Shown in pieces: positions 34,826-48,625 of a DNA stretch of 64,000 nt. Below the pieces are notes generated by a model, which was given only the letters and a program-made list of their open reading frames with translations, did not search any database and was not told the DNA's origin. The position numbers and the translations under genes are program-made. Every line of letters begins with the position of its first letter. Within the stretch, counting starts at the first letter, position 1. This stretch comes from Hemibagrus wyckioides (lineage: Eukaryota; Chordata; Actinopteri; Siluriformes; Bagridae). Where the stretch lies: positions 13,530,199 through 13,594,198 of the forward strand of contig NC_080713.1 of assembly GCF_019097595.1 (NCBI RefSeq), in the 5' to 3' direction.

Positions 34826-36556
34826 TCAGTGTCGATGCAGTGTGCACACAAAGATGTACAGAAAGATGTACAGTGAGTGTGGTTGTCATGTGTACAGAGT
34901 AGTTCAGAGTATGCATAGTAGTGCAATTATTGTGTGTGCGACAATCAGCTGAGGTAGAATGTCATGTCATGTGGGGGTAGGTCCAGAAAGTCCAGGTTCT
35001 AGGTGTTCTGGTTGAGGGCCCGAATGGCCTGCGGGAAGAAGCTCCTCCTCATTCTCTCTGTGTTTGCCTTCAAGGAACAGAAACGTTTCCCTGACCTCAA
35101 CAGAGAGAAGAGTCCATTGTTGGGATGGCTGAGGTCCTTCATTATCTTCCTGGCTTTGGTCCAGCACCGCTTGCTGTATATAGTGTCCAGTTCAGGAAGC
35201 TCGGTACGGATGGTACGCACAGCTGATCGCACCACCCTCTGGAGAGCTTGCCTGTCCTGCTTGGTGCTGTTTCCAAACCAGGCAGTGATACTTCCCATCA
35301 GGATGCTCTCAATGGTGCAGGTGTAGAATGTCTTTAGCACCTTTGAGGGCAGTTTAAAGTCCTTTAGACGTCTAAGATGATAGAGACGCTGCCGGACATT
35401 CTTCACCAGGTCCTATGTGATGTAACCACCTAGGTACCGGAAACTGTCCACTCTCTCCACTGGGGTCCTGTTGATAGTGAGGGGCTGATAATTCCTCTCC
35501 TGCTTTGTGCTGAAGTCCACTATCAGCTCCTTAGTCTTGCTGGCGTTCAGGAGGAGAGTGTTGACCTGGCACCATGTCTCCAGGTTTTTAATCTCCTCTA
35601 GGTAGGCTGTCTCGTCGTTATTGGAGATCAGGCCCACCACCACAGTATCGTCCGCAAACTTAACAATGTTGGTGAAGCTGGAAGTGGCCACACAGTCATA
35701 GGTGTACAGTGAGTATAGCAGGGGGCTCAGAACACAACTCTGGGAGGCTCCAGTGCTGAGGGTGATTGAGGGTGAGACATTGTTGCCCAACCGTACTGCC
35801 TGAGGTCTGTCTTGCAGGAGGTTGGAGATCCATCGACACAGGGATGGGCTAAGGCCCAGGATCTCCAACTTAATGGTGAGTATGGAGGGAATTATGGTGT
35901 TAAACGCTGAACAGTAGTCGACAAACAGCATTTTGACATAATTCCCCTTCCTGCTGTCCAGATGACTCAGGGCTGTATGACGGAGGTGTGCGATGGCGTC
36001 CTCAGTAGATTGGTTGGGATGGAATGCGAACTGTAGCGGGTCCAGGGTGTCAGGTAGGGAATAAGTGATGAAGTCTCTGATTAGTCTTTCGAAGCACTTC
36101 ATCACTACTGAGGTCAGGCTTACTGGGAGGTAGTCATTCAGGCAGACGGGCTGGGGTTTCTTGGGGACAGGAACAATGGTGGACCATTTGAAGCATGTCG
36201 GGATTGTAGACTGTTCCAGGGAGAGGTTGAAGATCTCTGTGAACACAGGAGCAAGCTGGTCAGCACAGGCCTTCAGGACCCGACCCATGATGCCATCTGG
36301 TCCTGCTGCCTTCCTGATGTTCACTCCCCTGAATGCCTTTCTCACGTCATGCTCCGAGATGATGAATGCGCTGTCCTCTCTGGCATGCTCCACATGTGTG
36401 CTGCCTATAGTGCTGTTACCACTGCTAACACTGTTAGCACTATGAGCTGCAGCCTCGAAGCAAGCATAAAAGGTGTTTAGCTTGTCTGGCAGAGAAGCGT
36501 CTGCATTCACCGATCTGGAACATGGTGTTCTGTAGTCTGTCATAGTTCTTAGTCCC

Positions 36557-37200
36557 TTAATCAGATATTTATAACAAAAATTTGTAGTTACAAGCCTGTC
36601 ACCCTGTCACATCTTTCAGTTAAATTAAATGTAGGAGTACCTGGATCAAAACAAACTGATGCACAAGGCTCTGTAAGAGTATGCCAAGTGTATGACAACA
36701 AAATATGCCTTTAGTTTCTTACCTATAACAACATTATACAATTTTTTTCATGAATAATTTTATTAGTTTTTTTTTTCACTTTCCTCTTCCATCACAAGAA
36801 GAATGTTTTTTTCTGTTTAAAGACAGCAAGCAGAGGCCATCTGTATCAGCTTTATCTATGTTATCAACAAATCTCCATCTAAGGTATGTTAAACACACAT
36901 CATGGCACACATTTAGCTTGTTCATTGTGTTGAGCGCAGGTCTTAGATGTGTTTAGTATTTCTTCCTTTATTAATAGCAAATGGTGATGACTTGGCAGCA
37001 TAAACACAAAGCCAAAGCTAATGCAAAGGCTCATCTGTGGGAGCACCGCTCCCCTCTTTTTCATTTGTCTTCATTTACTCTCCTTATTAAGGCACCAACT
37101 GAAAATTCCCAAAAGAGCTCTTATTATAGGAGACTCTATTTTATGGCATGATTCAGACTCAGGTCAGGTTTTTCACAGAGGTGCTGCTTCTGGGTATTCT
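36557..37200 (+). mobile_element. LINE ORF1 fragment with esterase (SGNH) start
   Basis: The + strand near 36815-36890 reads FKDSKQRPSVSALSMLSTNL, and near 37086-37165 it reads LKIPKRALIIGDSILWHDS. The IIGDSIL block with an upstream KRA resembles the first block of the SGNH/esterase domain known from ORF1 of CR1/L2-like LINEs. The rest of the domain is gone by about 37210. Assignment to a specific LINE is not possible. Confidence 0.55.
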
Positions 37201-37994
37201 GGGGACTAAAACAAAATGATGTTCTCATGCAGTCCATTCTAATGACCTGACAAGATCCATACCAAGTCAAAGGGGACCTTGAATAATGGGGCAATAGCAC
37301 TTTTAGAGTGGCTGGTGGATTCAGCATCCACACACCACACACCACTTGTGAACATTACCTTGAATGCCTGTGTAACGGAAGTATTTTAATGGGACTTTCA
37401 TTTTGACGAGTTACCCCATTTTCCATATGTTCAAGAAAGATGCAAAGGCATCTGGGAAAAAAGGGGAGGAGTTTTTTTCTTTTCTGAGTGGTCTCTTCAA
37501 AAAAGGTGTGCCCTGGTCACTGAGTGAGAAGTCTACATTTTTTGCAGCGGAAAACATGAAAATGGTTGAGTCAGTGCATGTCATGGTGGAGCCGCACCAT
37601 TTGGTTTGAGAAAGTCTCAAGTTTCCCTAGGCTGCGCGGAGTGTTGCTCGTGTGTTACAATCGGTTATCTGCCATCCAGATGATATCTTTTTGCTGTCTC
37701 TTCCCAATTGTTAATATCATCATCACAAATCGTTGCAAGTCATCTCAAGTCTTCTGATCAGTTTCACTGTTTCATGTCCTCCTGGGAATGTACATCTTTG
37801 TGTTATCAGACACCAGCCTAGAAGCAGAGGAGATGAGAGGACTGTCAGGAATCATTGGAATGAATAATATCAGTGAGTTTAAGTCATTATTTGCCATGGG
37901 AGAGGGCATAAAGACAAATAATAAGTATGGACCACTTGCAGAAGCAAAGATAAGAAGTTGGTGGAAAGCAGGCCATCACCATTCCCCCACTAAG
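37201..37994 (+). other. Unassigned sequence with short open frames
   Basis: A 68-codon frame at 37403-37609 (Lys-rich, contains GEEFFSFLSGLFKKGVPW) may be a decayed retroelement protein. The stretch 37715-37760 (CAAGTCATCTCAAGTCTTCT) is repeated at 48530-48558 downstream of gypsy-3. That raises the possibility that both are remnants of gypsy-3 LTRs or leader sequence. Confidence 0.4.
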
Positions 37995-39097
37995 TAAAAA
38001 GGTGTTTGAGGGCCATTGCAGGGTGCTGCCTAAGGTGAAGTGCCAGGTGTTGTTTGAGCCCACCGCTGATGCCAGTCTCCTGGTAGCCAATGTGCTGACA
38101 AAAACTGAGGATGGGAAAGTTTCTGTATGTGTAATGAATTTGAGCGAGCGAACCATCAGACTTAACCCAAGGTGCAGAGTAGCTGTATTGTCTAAGCCTC
38201 AGCAGGTGTTAATCAAACTCACACTGGAGTTTGAAGAAGAAGAAGGAGCACTTTATGTAAGACAAGTAGCACACATCCAAACTATCCAGACCTCTGACCA
38301 TCCCTCAGATCTAGTCCAGGTGAATTACGAAATTATGGAGTCTTCTCCAAAAATGACAGTGATTATGGGTACACACAAGCAGTGACACACATGGGTGATG
38401 CCCCACCAATAAAACAGAGGCAACGTAGGGTACCACCACAAGTTTTTCAAGAGTTCAAAAAGCATGTACGGGACCTTGTGTCACAGGGCATACTTAAGGA
38501 GAGTACGAGCCCTTGGGCATCTCAAAACATGATTGTTGTGAAGAGAGATGGCAGTGTGCACTTCTGTTGTGATTACAGAAGGCAAAACCTGTTCCCCAGA
38601 GTGGAAGAGTCCCTAGACACACTGGGGAATGCTCAGTTGTTTTCTATGTTAGATCTGACAGCTGGCTATTTCCAGGTACCCATGAGCGAGCTTGACCATG
38701 AAAAGACAGCTGTCACCACCCAGTTTGGACTGTTCGAGTGGACGCAGATACAGTTTGGGCTGTGTAACACGCCAGCCACTTTCCAGCACCTTATGGGGGT
38801 GGTGCTTGGGGACGATATCATAGTGTTTTCCAGAGATTTCAGGGGCCACTGCGAAAGACTAGAGCTTGTCTTTGTGTGACTGAAGCACCAGGGCCCGAAA
38901 CTGAAACCAAGCAAATGCTTCCTCTTCAAGTCTGATGTGAAATTTCTGGGTGATGTAATTTCCTCCGAAGGAGTCAAAGTTGACAGCAAAAAGGTTAGTG
39001 CCTTAGATACTGGGACTGTCCCAAGAAGTGTGAAAGAGTGAGACAACTGATTGGATTCATGAGTTATTACCGGCAGTTTGTGCCAGAGTTTGCTCAA
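37995..39097 (+). pseudogene. Gypsy-3, left part: protease-RT linker and RT
   Basis: The frame 38002-38385 (127 codons) resembles the region between protease and RT of Ty3/gypsy elements. 38382-38879 encodes RT: WASQNMIVVKRDGSVHFCCD, LFSMLDLTAGYFQVPM, FGLFEWTQIQFGLCNTPATF. About ten codons before DDIIVFS are missing, so the YxDD box is incomplete. After a stop at 38877, the same frame resumes with KFLGDVISSEGVKVDSKKV and FMSYYRQFVPEFAQ, and stops at 39097, where LINE-A copy 3 is inserted. The reading continues at 46541. Confidence 0.88.
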
Positions 39098-39400
39098 GAT
39101 GGCTGCGCGGCAGTAGCACGCAGCGGCCACTCTGGAACCAAAATGGTGCTATATCTTTGTTTTAGCCCGAATATCAAGGTGCCTGGACACCAAAGACAGT
39201 GGTGTTCACGTATAAGACGATCCTACAGCTCAGAAATCATGCAGTTACTAACCTGCATGATGATGTACTCTACAAACTTTGCGACCTCGGCTTGCTGCAA
39301 AGACCAGGCTTTCAGTCCTCGGTGTCACCTGATGCCCGTGGCCGGGAGAGAGGACACCCGCAATGGGCAGGTGTCCGTGCTAGGCTAAAAACAAACCCTA

Positions 39401-42400
39401 CAGATGTGGCATTTAAGAATGCGCGTCAGAGGGACAGGAATCCTGCGACGACTCGCGGCATTGTGCGGCATTGCGAGTGATGCTCTCGCGCAGGAAAGAC
39501 GACACCAATAGACGGCAGTCGTGTTTCATGTACATTGAAATCGATCAACATAACGTGGCGCTGCGGAGAGCAATTGGTGTATGATATCAAAGTACCACAA
39601 AAGCTATTTAAAAGCTTACGGAGCAGTCTGTTCTTGCAGTAGGTTACTTTGATGTCATGAACCGATCAGTCTGCAAAGCACTGCATGAAGTCAAACACAT
39701 TAAATGATGTGCTTGGATCGTACTGATTCGTAGCAATACGGGATTAAATTCGTAATATTTTGAGAATAATGTCATTATTTACATTAACATGTTTAGAGTG
39801 ATGAATAATATATTAGGCCTATTTGTGTATAGTGAAATTAATGTATTAATAAAATGACTTAATACTTAAGCTACGTTGAGAATATGCATAAAAGTGAAAC
39901 TTTACTCGTTGCATGCGCATCTACCTGTTTTAATAATAAGGTAGGTATAACTTATCTGCTTGTTCACATTACTCCAAACATATTGTTGTATATGGCATTA
40001 TAAATAAAACATTACAACTTAATCCCTATATTGCATAAGTTTAATACTGTTGCATGAAGTCAAACACATTAAATGATGTGCTTGGCCACGGAATTTCTCT
40101 CAGAAGCAGATTAAAAGAAGCTACAAAGAAAGTAAACGTGTGGAATTCATATTTAACATTTTCAGCTGTGAGTTTTCAATGTCATAACTTCATGGTGTGA
40201 GGTTTTATTGCATGTGATGGAAGCGCGTTGCCCTGCAGGCAGCTGAACACGGAGCGCGAGCATCCATCAGGATACGTTTAAAAAAAATCTTAAGATTCTA
40301 CAAATGCGCCCTTCTTCTACTTACACACTTGTTTTGAGTGTAATGGATAAAACATATTGTGCCTAAAAGCTATTTTAAGCCATTGTTATAATATTATAGC
40401 AATATGTAAAAATTTGTTTATGGACTGGTCAAATGACTCTAACATTTTTATGGCTCAGTTATTAATAGTTTTTACATCATACGTGTTTGATCGTTACTGT
40501 AGCACATATATTATCTTACGTCACGTTTATATATTCTCTAAAACACTTCTAAATATGAAATATATCTATCTATCTGAACATGGTCTCTGTTTAATAATCA
40601 CTGCAGCATCTCACTCCCGCAGCCCGCTGCTATGTACAGTACTGTAAACTCGTGCGCTCTGAATCTTACTTCCCACATTCATCTGAGTTTATGTAGCGCA
40701 TTTCTTTGACATTAAATAGCATATAAAAAAGCTTTACAAGAGCCTCCACCTACTACAGTAGTTTTGATATACTATCTGATTTAATATTGTTCATTAATTG
40801 TTTCACAGCTTAAATATACATCAATATACATAGACAGCAGGATGTTTGTTAGTGGATTAAAATAGGGGAAGTTTTAGGATGTTTTTGAAGTGATCTCTTC
40901 ACCTTTCTTCCCCAAAGAGGTGCTAAATGTAATTTACATGTAAAAACTGGTTCAAGCGGTGTTCAAATGATCTGAGATATCTTCCCCCACAATGCTTCCC
41001 CCACATTGACTTTTAGGGTTGGGGAGGGTTTACTGTTATGAGTTAGATTGTCAGAACACGGTGCCGAATTCGGGGATAAAACTGTACAATAACTCACCTT
41101 TGTATGTCACAATCTAGTCTTTAGTTAGTTTTATCAGTTTAATACTTTCTAACCAAAAAACCAAGCTGAAGAGTCTGCATAATGTTTATTTTTTTATTTA
41201 ATGCAATCAGACCACGTTTTTATTATTTTAAGGTTTTTATTGAGTGTTTACGTTGGGCGGTGGTTTCTTTTATGATAGCTTCCTCGAAGAAAGACCGGTC
41301 CATTATCCCTTCAAATATTGCAATCGGTCCTGGTCCAAGTCTGGATATTGCCCCCCAAACAGTGCTTAATTTGTAAATGAATAATTTCCGGAACAAAACC
41401 AGCAGTCTCTCGCCACTGTGACCGACACCAACCATACAACTTCAGTTTTCCCTGAACATGACGTCACTAACCGGTGGTAGCACAATTATAAACATTAATC
41501 CATTGCTGAATGGTCTCGTGTATTATTCTGTTCCATATCGATCATATATTTCAGATGATATGTGTTCCTAAATACTGACGCCTGCTACATTAAAATGTAT
41601 ATACGCCCCAAGTCGAAGCCATTTAACTCATTGCCAGGGGCGATTATAGGATTTTCATTTAAGGAGGGCTCAGCCCCCAATGAGGGTAAATAGTAAAAAT
41701 AAATTTCAATTCAATTCAATTTTATTTGTATAGCACTTTTAACAAAGAGCATTGTCTCAAAGCAGCTTTACATGAGAAACGACATAAGAAAACAACAAAC
41801 ATATATACAGACAAATAGACAGACAGTCCTAGATGTTATCCCAAGTGAGCAAGTCCTTCTCTCCTTCTCTAGCATCTAACCTAGTGTACAACTCATCATA
41901 CGCCTTCTGCTTGGCCTTAGACACTTCCCTCTTCACTCTGTGCTGCACCTTGTATTCCTGTCTATTCTCTTCAATCCTGTCCATGTCCCACTTCATCTTG
42001 GCTAACCTCTTCCTCTGAATACTATCCTGAACTTCCTCATTCCACCACCAAGTCTCCTTATCTTCTTTCCTCCTTCCAGATGACACACCCAGCACCTTTC
42101 TTCCTGTCTCCCTGATCACTTCTGCTGTAGTTTCCCAGTCATCTGGCAGCACTACCTGACCACCCAGAGCCTGCCTCAATTTCTGTCTAAATTCCTCACA
42201 ACATTCCTCCTTTTTCAGCTTCCACCACTTGGTTTTCTTCTCCATCTCTATCTTTGACCTCTGCTTACAGACCATCAAATTTATCCAACACACCACCATC
42301 CTATGCTGTCTGGCTACACTCTCTCCCACTACCACTTTACAGTCACTAATCTCTTTCAGATTGCCTCTTCTACATAGGATGTAGTCTACCTGTGTGCTCC

Positions 42401-43908
42401 TATCTCCACTCTTGTAAGTCACTCTATGCTCCGCCCTCTTCTGAAAATAAGTGTTAACCACAGCCATGTCCATCCTCCTAGCAAAGTCCACTACCATCTG
42501 TCCTTCAAGGTTCCTTTTCTTAACTCCAAACTTGCCCATCACCTCCTCATCACCTGTGTTCCCCTCACCAACATGTCCATTAAAATCTGCTCCTATCACC
42601 ACTCTCTCACCTGTTGGAATACTCTCGATCACCTCATCTAATTCACTCCAGAATCTCTCTTTCTCCTCTAACTCACAACCTACCTGTGGGGTATAACCAC
42701 TAACAACATTCAACATCACCCCTTCAATCTCCTACTTCAGACTCATCACCCTGTCTGACACTCTCATCACCTCCAGAACATTCCTCACAAACTCCTCCTT
42801 CAGGACCACACCTACCCCATTTCTCTTACTATCCACACCATAATAAAACAGTTTGAATCCTGCTCCTATACTACGAGCCTTGCTACCCTTCCACCTGGTC
42901 TCCTGTACACACAGTACATCCACCTTCCTTCTCTCCATCATATCAGCCAGCTATCTACCTTTCCCTGTCATAGTACCAACATTCACAGTTCCTATTCTCA
43001 GTCCTACACTCTTACCTTTCCTCTTCTCTCTCTGTCTACTACTTCCTCCTCTACTTCTTTGACCAACAGTAGCCCAATTTCCACCAGCACCCTGTAGGTC
43101 AATGGCGCTGATGGCGGTCATTGTTAACCTGGGCCTTGACCGATCTGGTATGAAATTTAGAGTACTGACAATTCGCATGGTTAAATTTGGCAATGTTTTA
43201 CGCCGGATGCCCTTCCTGACGCAACCCTCTCTATTTATCCGGGCTTGGGACGGGCACAGAAGTCACTGGACTGTGACCCGCATGGCTAGATTATACACGT
43301 TAATGTAAATAATGATGTTATTCTCAAAATATTACGAATTTAATTCTGTATTGCTACGAATCTCGTGATTTTTACTTTATTCTCATAGTGTTAACTTTAT
43401 TCGCGAAATATTACTACTTTGTCACACTTTTATTTAGTTTGACTTTTTTTTCTGGAATAACTACCAATTAAATTTTGCATTATAATGACTCTAATCTCAA
43501 GAGGTTTTCCATTTTAATTTTTATCTTTGCACAGGCAGCTTTAAAGTTGAACAAAAAAAAGTTATGTGCAAATGGCAGGAAAACACCAGCGCAATTAAGT
43601 ATTTACAAAGCACATAAAAATACTTCGCAGCTTTACACTCAGTCACGGGTAAATTTATACATATTCATTTAAAATGTAAATATTACCAAAAATGTATTAA
43701 AGTATTAAAAAATGTATATAAGAACTGTGTTATACTATATAATGTGCTCTGGCCAGAGTTGTACCATGTGCTAACTGGTGGGAATTCTCTGAAGTACAAC
43801 ACATGCATTTAAATACCAAAGCGCCGACTCGCAGAATCTTATGGCACACTGCGGGCAGACTCGCGGCATGCCGCAGGAAGAGGCGCGCATTTTTAAATGC
43901 CACATCTG
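39401..43908 (+). mobile_element. TA-flanked 4.5-kb inverted-repeat DNA transposon, unassigned
   Basis: The left end reads CAGATGTGGCATTTAAGAAT followed by GCGCG. The right end is its reverse complement with one mismatch over about 25 bp. Both sides are flanked by TA (39399-39400 and 43909-43910). LINE-A copy 1 lacks the insert (AAACAAACCCTAGCAGGCC near 1100), confirming an empty site with a single TA. Subterminal sequences at about 39728-39797 and 43293-43366 are also inverted copies of each other. No transposase frame is visible, so it appears non-autonomous. A TA duplication suggests the Tc1/mariner superfamily or another TA-targeting group, but the ends match no family I know. Confidence 0.85.
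41697..43293 (-). mobile_element. RTE-type LINE with endonuclease but no reverse transcriptase
   Basis: Reading the minus strand from about 43293, the 5' region contains TTGCGTCAGGAAGGGCATCC, typical of fish RTE elements. Two frames (43193-42951, 42941-42732) and the long frame 42719-41829 (296 codons) form an AP-like endonuclease. It shows LRIGTVNVGTMTGKG, VDVLCVQETRWKGSKARSIG, VVIGADFNGHVGEGN and YKSGDRSTQVDYILCRR. The frame stops at LLTWDNI and runs straight into the 3' tail (AAGCTGCTTTGAGACAATGC, then AATTGAATTGAATTG) at about 41820-41700. The whole RT is missing. It is nested in the TA-flanked transposon. Confidence 0.9.
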
Positions 43909-45189
43909 TAGCTGGCCGGCACTCCCCTCCATCATTTTGTCCAATGTCTGCTCAAAATTGGAATACATCCGCCTCCAGCAAACTACACGCCGTGAATACA
44001 GAGACTGCTGCGTTTTTGTTTTTATGGAGACGTGGCTCAGCGACAGACTTATGGACACCGCCATTCAGCTAGCTGGGCTAACCATGTTTCGTGCTGACAG
44101 GAATGCAGCTCTGTGCAGTAAGACTCGTGGTGTTGGTGTCTGTGTTTACATCAACACAGAATGGTGTAAGGACTCTGTGCTTGTGTCTAATTACTGTTCA
44201 TCGCAAGTGGAGTTTGTGACTGTTAGATGCAGACCTTTTTATTTACCCCGCGAATTCATTACTGCTTTCATTTTCGGAGTGTACATTCCACCCAGTGCTA
44301 ATGCTAAGGAGGCTCTGTGTGAGCTCTACAGAGCTATTAGTGAGCTGCAGAATGCTCACCCCGACTGACTGTTTATGATAGCCGGAGATTTGAATCATGC
44401 AAATCTCAAAACTGTGCTCCCTAAATTCCATCAACATGTGGATTTTGCGATGAGGGGGTGAACATGCTGGATCTTGTTTACACAAACATTCCCAGCGTGT
44501 ACCCACGCCCCACCTCGGCTACTCAGACCACATCTCTGTTATGTTGATTCCAGCATACAAACCACTCATCAGATGCTCTAAACCGGTTCTGAAACAGGTT
44601 AAAACCTAGCCAGCAGGAGCCATCTCTGCTCTTCAGGACTGTTTTAAGTGCACTGACTGGGACATGTTCAGGGAGGCTGCAACAAACGGCGACTCTATCA
44701 ACTTGGAGGAGTACATGGCATCAGTGACCAGCTACATCGGGAAGTGCAGGATCAGGTGCTCTGTCTCACCACAGCTGACGTGAAGAAAACTCTATGTAGA
44801 GTCAACCCACGGAAGTCTGCTGGACCAGACAACATTCCTGGCAGAGTGCTCAGGGAGTGTGCAGAGCAGCTATCAGATGTCTTCACAGACATCTTCAACA
44901 TCTCCCTGAGCAGGTCCACCGTCCCAACGTGCCTCAAGACAATGACCGTTGTCCCTGTGCCTAAAAGTCTACGGTTTCCTGCCTCAATGACTATTGTCCC
45001 AGTGCACTCACACCAATCGTGATGAAATGCTTCGAGAGGCTCGTCATGAGGCACATCAAGTCACAGCTACCACCCTTACTGGACCCCTTGCAGTTTGCAT
45101 ATCATCCTAACCGCTCCATGGACGATGCCATCACCACAACCCTCCATCTTGCCCTCACACACCTGGACTGTAAGCACACATATGTATGA

Positions 45190-46431
<1,242 letters not shown>

Positions 46432-46540
46432 TAGCACCAGGTTCTGGAGAAATGTTGTTTCATTTCACTATGTGCTGCATCAGCTATATGTGGTTGAAAT
46501 CACAATGAAGCCTCTTGAATCTTGAAATCTTGAATCTCAA

Positions 46541-48440
46541 ATGGCAAGACCACTGCATGCTGTAATGGGCAGCAGAGACAAAAGGAAAGCATCAGAATCA
46601 TTCATGTGGAGTAGTGAATGCCAGGCTGCATTTGATCAGTTGAAATTATGCCTGATGTCACTGCCTTTCCTCGCTTACGCCAACTTTGGCCACCTGTTTT
46701 TACTCACAACAGATGGGAGTCACCTGGGCCTCAGTGCTGTATTGAGTCAAAAGCAAATTGGAGTTGAGTTGGTCATCGCATTCGCAAGCAGGGTCCTGAG
46801 AGGTCAGAGAGAAATGACAAGCACTACAGTGCATACAAATTGGAAATGTTGGCACTTAAATGGGCCACAAGGGAAAAAGAGTATTTTTTTGTTTGCCAAA
46901 TTCACTGTAATCACTGACCACAATCCATTGCGTTATCTGGAAACAGCTAATCTCTGGGTGGTTGAACAAAGCTGGGTGGCTCAGTTAGTGGAGCTTAATT
47001 TCAAGGTCCTGTATAAGCCTGGGCGATTGATCACCAATGCTAATGCTCTCTCAAGACTTCCCTCCGGAGAACATACAGAACAAGAGTTCACAGAGAAGAA
47101 TTTCATCCAAATGAATTCAGAGGAAGTGCATGCATACCTGTGGCCAGCTCAAGAGACCAAGCAGGGAAGAACTTATGTTAAAGTGGCTGTATAAGCATCC
47201 ATCCAGGAAGTGATAAATGGTTACAATTGGGATGAAATTAAGGCACTGCAGAGAAGTGATCCCTAGGTAGGTTCCATATACCATGCAATGTTCAAAAACG
47301 AAAGACCAAGTCGAGCAGGACAACAAAGTAGGCTCCCAGATTGGAAAAAGCTTTGCATAGAGTTTAAGCATCTCCATTTGCATCATGGAGTGGTGTTTAG
47401 ATGTATCCTCGATCAAAGGGATGGAAAGAAAATAAGGCAGCTAGTTGTTCCGGCTTCCTTATTCCGTTCAGTTTATGACAGCCAACATGAACATGGGGGT
47501 CATTTTGGATGGAATAGCACTTTGACATTGATGAAACAGAACTACTATTGGCCTAGCATGTCTAAAGATGTGCAAGAGTGGATAGAACAGTGTAAAAGAT
47601 GTACTCTTGCAAAAGATTTCTTCCCAAGGATTTGAGCCCCAATGACATACAGTAATGTCACAGCTCCACTAGAGGTTCTGGCCATGGACTATACCCAGTT
47701 GGAAATGTCTTCTGGGGGGGTATGAAAATGTACTTGTTTTAACTGACATTTCACTCGGTTTACAGTTATTGTCCCAACCAAGAACCAAACCATGCATGCA
47801 AAGGCTCTCATCAAACATTGGTTTGTCTGCTATGGGTGTCCAGCTCACCTGTATTCAGATCAAGGAAGGTGTTTTGAAGCACAAGTGATCAGGGAGCTGT
47901 GCAAAGTGTATGGTTTTTGTCTTATGGTAAGAGCTGTACAAGTCTCTACCATCCTCAAGAATACTCTCAATGTGAGAGGTTTAACCACACCATGCATGAT
48001 ATGTTGAGAACATTGACACCTGAGAAGAAGAAGGACTGGAAAACTCACTTACCAGAGTTAGTGATGGCATATAATAACCACGTCCACACCTCAACCGGCC
48101 ATTCTCCTTTCTACTTAATGTTTGGGAGGGATGCACACCTTCCATTAGATATCCTGGTCAGATATTCTGGGTGGAAAGGATTTGGAGGAAAGTGATGTAG
48201 AAAACTTGGATGATTGGGTGAAGAATCACCACAGCTGACTTAAGACTGTAGAAGTTGCAAACACAGTTGCACAGGAGATAGAGGGTGTATGACCGTAAGT
48301 CCTATGGAGCACTTGTCAGGCCTGGTGACCGCATGTTGCTGCACAATCACAAACATAGAGGCAGAAACAAAATCTAGGAACACACACTTTTTATTGTAGT
48401 TAAGCAGAACCACTCAGACATGCTTGTATTCACCATCAAG
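46541..48440 (+). pseudogene. Gypsy-3, right part: RNase H, integrase and C-terminus
   Basis: This continues the frame broken at 39097. About 46541-47090 encodes RNase H (LFLLTTDGSHLGLSAVLSQK, FTVITDHNPLRYLETANLW, NANALSRLPSGEH). About 47288-47635 encodes the H2C2 zinc-binding part of integrase (HEHGGHFGWNSTLTLMKQNY, WPSMSKDVQEWIEQCKRC). About 47640-48195 encodes the catalytic core ([47 protein letters not shown]). Near 48280-48440 a C-terminal stretch resembles the post-core region. Stops and frameshifts break it repeatedly. The style differs from gypsy-1 and gypsy-2, and no chromodomain is seen. Confidence 0.88.
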
Positions 48441-48593
48441 CCTGAAAAAGGGGGTCCATTTCCCATATCGCCATTTAGTATATCACATAAAACCTGTTTT
48501 GTCCCAATATTATCATCACAAGTCATCACAAGTCATCTCAAGTCTTCTCATCAGTTTCATGGTTGCTACAGACTGGTATTGACATCCTTCACT

Positions 48594-48625
<32 letters not shown>

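Larger units (their letters stand above)
32651..36556 (-). mobile_element. LINE-B copy 3: 5'-truncated, interrupted in its 3' UTR
   Basis: The minus strand from 36556 starts inside the linker before the RT, so the endonuclease is absent (usual 5' truncation). The RT frame 36543-35413 is open for 376 codons, with [34 protein letters not shown] and an intact FADD ([15 protein letters not shown]). A frameshift near 35410 precedes the C-terminal part (35406-34999). The 3' UTR is broken at 34826 and resumes at about 33186 to 32651, where the TTTGAA-type tail lies. The gap is filled by an oppositely oriented LINE-B fragment with a Tc1. Confidence 0.85.

Noticed and set aside
36790..36895. Candidate next reelin exon (flanked by a pyrimidine-rich AG and AG|GTATGTT)
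   Set aside because: The translation lacks FRW-type reelin motifs and instead fits the LINE ORF1 text seen together with the esterase-like block at 37086-37165.
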